A stretch of DNA of 7,351 nt from a bacterium. GTDB taxonomy: Bacteria; Spirochaetota; Spirochaetia; Treponematales; Rectinemataceae. Below are positions 5,242 to 7,351 of this stretch, piece by piece. Within the stretch, counting starts at the first letter, position 1. Every line of letters begins with the position of its first letter. Below the pieces are notes generated by a model, which saw only the letters and a program-made list of their open reading frames with translations, had not been told where the DNA came from and made no database searches. The DNA lies in assembly GCA_021813065.1 (NCBI GenBank), contig JAKALZ010000084.1, positions 1-7,351 of the forward strand, in the 5' to 3' direction. Position numbers and translations under genes: made by a program.

Positions 5242-6094
5242 TGGGGCGATCGCGACATGGTCGGAAGTCGTGAATTCGCTGGGTGATGTGCATGAGAACG
5301 CACGCCTGGTGATATCCCAATCATTCCATTCATTTCCTTACTGCGTATGGTCTCCAACCTTTGCTGGAAATTATGGAAGATCAAGATCGACCTACCTCTG
5401 CATCGGTGAGGGCAAGATAGGTTTTATACGCGCTGAAGGAAAAACGATTCATCACATTTCCATTCCAATCTCGGAAATTGATGAGTTCGAGACGGGCACT
5501 GAACTGCTGAGTTCCTGGATTACCATTTACTTCCATGGGCAACGAGCAAGCGTTTTCTTTAATTCAGTGAGCAAACCTCTCTATGCGCGGTTCATAGACG
5601 CATTCCTCGCCGAACGCGTAACCGACAGCGATTTCAACCCCATCCAAGAAGACAACGAGACATATCTCAAGGCTCTTAAAAAAGAGGACTTCAAGTATGA
5701 AACCTATGTTCGACGTGTGCTCGGGAAACGTCGACCTTTAGCCTCGTTCTATCATCCCACGGCGAGCGCCCCCCGTTCGATATTTGGGGCACGGATCATA
5801 AGCTCGTACCTTTTAATTGCGGCCGGAGGGCTGCTTTATTCCTTTTCCGAAGGCCGGATTATACGCTATGTGCGTTCGGTGAATTATTCGATGGTTATCC
5901 GCTATATTCCAATTGCTACAACTCTGATGCTGCGTCACACGGATATGAAAGATACATATTCCATTCAATCCTTCAGCAGGTTTGAATGGCCGCTTCTCGA
6001 GGTTCCAGTAAGTACTACGAAATCCGGAGAATTTTCAACCTTCTGCCGGGAAAGCAAGATAGCTTGGAGCGATCAAAGGGGTGTCACTCCATGA
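5231..6094 (+). CDS. Uncharacterised 287-residue protein in a fluoride-controlled operon
   Basis: I do not recognise this protein. The ATG at 5231 is the first start after an in-frame TGA at 5216-5218 and has GAGAGG (5217-5222) 8 bases upstream. Residues 55-126 alternate short beta-like strands with polar turns (YLCIGEGKIGFIR, HHISIPISEIDEF, SSWITIYFHG, ASVFFNS) and end in a helix (KPLYARFIDAFLAE). That is the pattern of a bacterial PH/GRAM-like domain. A charged linker (130-170) follows, then a second strand-rich region (190-260) with YLLIAAGGLLYSF, VIRYIPIATTLMLRH and WPLLEVPVS, perhaps a second copy of the fold. No clear signal peptide or certain membrane helix is seen, though residues 189-204 are hydrophobic. 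It is not a CrcB, CLC-F, pyrophosphatase or enolase. Its stop overlaps the TPR start as ATGA (6091-6094), so the two products are probably made together. A role in fluoride stress is inferred from the riboswitch alone. Confidence 0.75.
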   Translation: MLRDGAIATWSEVVNSLGDVHENARLVISQSFHSFPYCVWSPTFAGNYGRSRSTYLCIGEGKIGFIRAEGKTIHHISIPISEIDEFETGTELLSSWITIYFHGQRASVFFNSVSKPLYARFIDAFLAERVTDSDFNPIQEDNETYLKALKKEDFKYETYVRRVLGKRRPLASFYHPTASAPRSIFGARIISSYLLIAAGGLLYSFSEGRIIRYVRSVNYSMVIRYIPIATTLMLRHTDMKDTYSIQSFSRFEWPLLEVPVSTTKSGEFSTFCRESKIAWSDQRGVTP

Positions 6095-6417
6095 AGCATA
6101 CCGATGAGCCGAGTACACCTTTATTGGCTGAATTGCTCGAAGAGCGCCTTAGACCAAATCGTTTCCTCGGATACGATCGAGACAAGCTCGGCGTTGCCCT
6201 TCTAAGGCGCGAAATGTTCGATGCCGCGGAGTCTCAGTTCAAGCGCGCGATCTACCTCAATCCTTTTGAAAGCAGCTTCAGGGAACATCTCGCATGGTGT
6301 CTCTACCGGGAAGGGCGTAAGGATGAGGCCCTTGCTATGATCGATCAAGCTCTCAGCATAAAGCCGGACAATGAAGATGCCCGAATCGCTCGCGCAAAAA
6401 TTCTGCTATCGAAATAA
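6091..6417 (+). CDS. Small tetratricopeptide-repeat protein, 108 residues
   Basis: Two TPR units fill most of the protein: roughly residues 28-61 (D-K-L-G-V-A-L-L, A45/A46, P58) and 62-95 (L67-A-W, Y72, G75, A80, A87, P92), followed by a capping helix (ARIARAKILL). TPRs are protein-protein interaction scaffolds. There is no signal peptide, so it is likely cytoplasmic. I chose the ATG at 6091 because it overlaps the stop of the 287-residue gene (ATGA) and has AAGGGG (6076-6081) about 9 bases upstream. The frame is open further upstream to 5986, but those residues are out-of-frame sequence of the preceding gene. The overlap points to translational coupling and a likely physical partnership with the 287-residue protein. 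This is the last gene of the operon and it converges on the MutS-like gene. Confidence 0.85.
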   Translation: MKHTDEPSTPLLAELLEERLRPNRFLGYDRDKLGVALLRREMFDAAESQFKRAIYLNPFESSFREHLAWCLYREGRKDEALAMIDQALSIKPDNEDARIARAKILLSK

Positions 6418-6433
6418 CGTACCACATTAAGAC

Positions 6434-6460
6434 TCGAGAATCAGAAGGTACGATTCTTGG
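6434..6460. terminator. Possible bidirectional terminator hairpin between convergent genes
   Basis: CGAGAATC (6435-6442) pairs with GATTCTTG (6452-6459), with one G-U and a 9-base loop, in the 49-base gap between the TPR and MutS-like stops. The stem is only moderately GC-rich and neither strand shows a clear T-run, so termination efficiency is doubtful. Position is the best evidence. Confidence 0.35.
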
Positions 6461-6466
6461 AGTAGA

Positions 6467-7351
6467 TCAGCGCTCGTCCGATTGTTGCGTCCTGGGCGAA
6501 ACCTCGTCATCGCATTCCACCGGAGGAATCGCGCCGATGGACATATCCGCACTCTCGCCAAAAACCTTTCGATAGAGGTATTCGCCATGGCTTCGCTGTG
6601 ATGGAGCGCCCTCCACGATTCTAAAGGTTCGGTTGCCATCGGCATGCGATTCTGTCCTTAGGAGCAGAGGCCTACAGGCAGCGCATTCTTCAAAACCTGC
6701 GGCGAATGTGTAGAGGTGGGTCACAAAGTAGATGCGTACTCCACGCTCGACAAGCGCCCGTACGATCTGCATCGCGATCTCGGAGCCCTCGCGCTCATTC
6801 GTCGCGGCGAAAGATTCATTGAATAGAATGAGGGCATGCGGGCGAAGCTGCCGAACGATAAGTTCCATCCTCGCAAGTTCTTCGTCGAACTTTCCGCTCT
6901 GCATCGTACGGTCTTCTTTACGCCGATAGTGGGTAAAAACACCGCTCGCGATGTCTGCGCAGAATGAAATCGCCGGTGTAAATATGCCGCACTGGAGCAT
7001 AAGCTGAGCGACCCCAACACTACGGAGGAAGGTCGATTTTCCCCCCTCGTTGACACCGGTGATGATGACCGGATTCTTGCCGCGTGCAAGTACATCGCTC
7101 CCCACGGTCCTATGTCCTGTATGCAGAGAAAGGCAAATATTGTAGAGTCCGGAAAATTCGACGGCGAGCGATCCTTCGGGCATCGGCACAGGAAAATTCG
7201 ACGGTTCCCCGAGATGTTCCAGGTCTTCTCTCAGATTGAGACAGCCGACATAGAATGCGATCTCGGTCAGGAGCATTTTAAAAAAGCTCTCGATATGATC
7301 CGCTGCCTGCGCGAGCGCATTCGCTCCAAAATTGAGTCCCCTGTCTTTCAA
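6467..7351 (-). CDS. MutS-like P-loop ATPase, N-terminal part off the window
   Basis: The frame is open for 294 codons from the right edge; the first visible codon is an internal TTG. The tail of a MutS core domain is followed by the MutS ATPase domain. Walker A is G99-V-N-E-G-G-K-S-T107, corresponding to GPNMGGKST in MutS. A signature-like SGKFDEEL spans 152-159. The Walker B region is L-I-L-F-N178-E179-S-F-A-A-T, with Asn where MutS usually has Asp. Switch residues T211-H212 (FVTHLYTFA) match the conserved TH. The C-terminus lacks an obvious HTH dimerisation domain or a Smr nuclease domain. It therefore belongs to the diverse MutS-like ATPases rather than clearly to mismatch-repair MutS, and the role is unknown. 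The divergent Walker B may be normal for its subfamily. I recall mutS genes being listed among fluoride-riboswitch-associated genes, but no riboswitch for this gene is visible here. Confidence 0.85.
   Translation of the reverse strand: MKDRGLNFGANALAQAADHIESFFKMLLTEIAFYVGCLNLREDLEHLGEPSNFPVPMPEGSLAVEFSGLYNICLSLHTGHRTVGSDVLARGKNPVIITGVNEGGKSTFLRSVGVAQLMLQCGIFTPAISFCADIASGVFTHYRRKEDRTMQSGKFDEELARMELIVRQLRPHALILFNESFAATNEREGSEIAMQIVRALVERGVRIYFVTHLYTFAAGFEECAACRPLLLRTESHADGNRTFRIVEGAPSQRSHGEYLYRKVFGESADMSIGAIPPVECDDEVSPRTQQSDER

Noticed and set aside
5986..6090. Longer start for the TPR gene
   Set aside because: These codons are out-of-frame sequence inside the 287-residue gene. The ATGA overlap with a nearby Shine-Dalgarno at 6091 is the better start.

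Overview
This bacterial window is dense with RNA control elements around ion-homeostasis genes. Promoters have sigma-70-type spacing (TTGACT, 17 bases, then a -10 box) and start sites have ordinary Shine-Dalgarno sequences. The phylum cannot be settled by eye. Base composition looks close to 50% GC and the genes look free-living and chromosomal. No insertion sequence, tRNA, rRNA or CRISPR array was seen.

Left side, minus strand, read right to left. A 400-residue CPA-type cation/proton antiporter (3621-4823) is followed by about 250 bases holding a hairpin and a likely promoter. Next come a 38-codon small ORF with a very strong ribosome binding site (3251-3367), an MgtA-type P-type ATPase (537-3191), and a fructose/nitrogen-type PTS EIIA-like protein (1-534) that runs off the left edge. 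The mgtA and EIIA genes are 2 bases apart. The mgtA ribosome binding site can be paired off by a hairpin located between the small ORF and mgtA.

Centre. The intergenic region 4824-5178 carries two divergent copies of what I read as fluoride (crcB-type) riboswitches. One is on the minus strand in front of the antiporter. The other is on the plus strand in front of a 20-codon small ORF, an unrecognised 287-residue protein (5231-6094) and a 108-residue TPR protein (6091-6417). Each has its own promoter placed so that transcription starts at the first aptamer base. In each, the bases that form the ligand-dependent pseudoknot (ACTCC) are also the anti-Shine-Dalgarno strand (CTCCTGA or CTCCTGG). 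Fluoride binding should therefore free the ribosome binding site and switch translation on.

Right side. A MutS-like ATPase with the mismatch-repair P-loop domain (6467-7351, minus, partial) converges on the TPR gene.

Taken together, the window looks like a fluoride and magnesium stress island. The antiporter and a two-gene operon of unknown function are under fluoride control, beside a Mg2+ transporter whose own leader looks regulated. The 287-residue protein and the TPR protein are the best candidates for an undescribed fluoride-response module. The functional links are inference; the RNA motifs, spacings and overlaps are read directly from the sequence.
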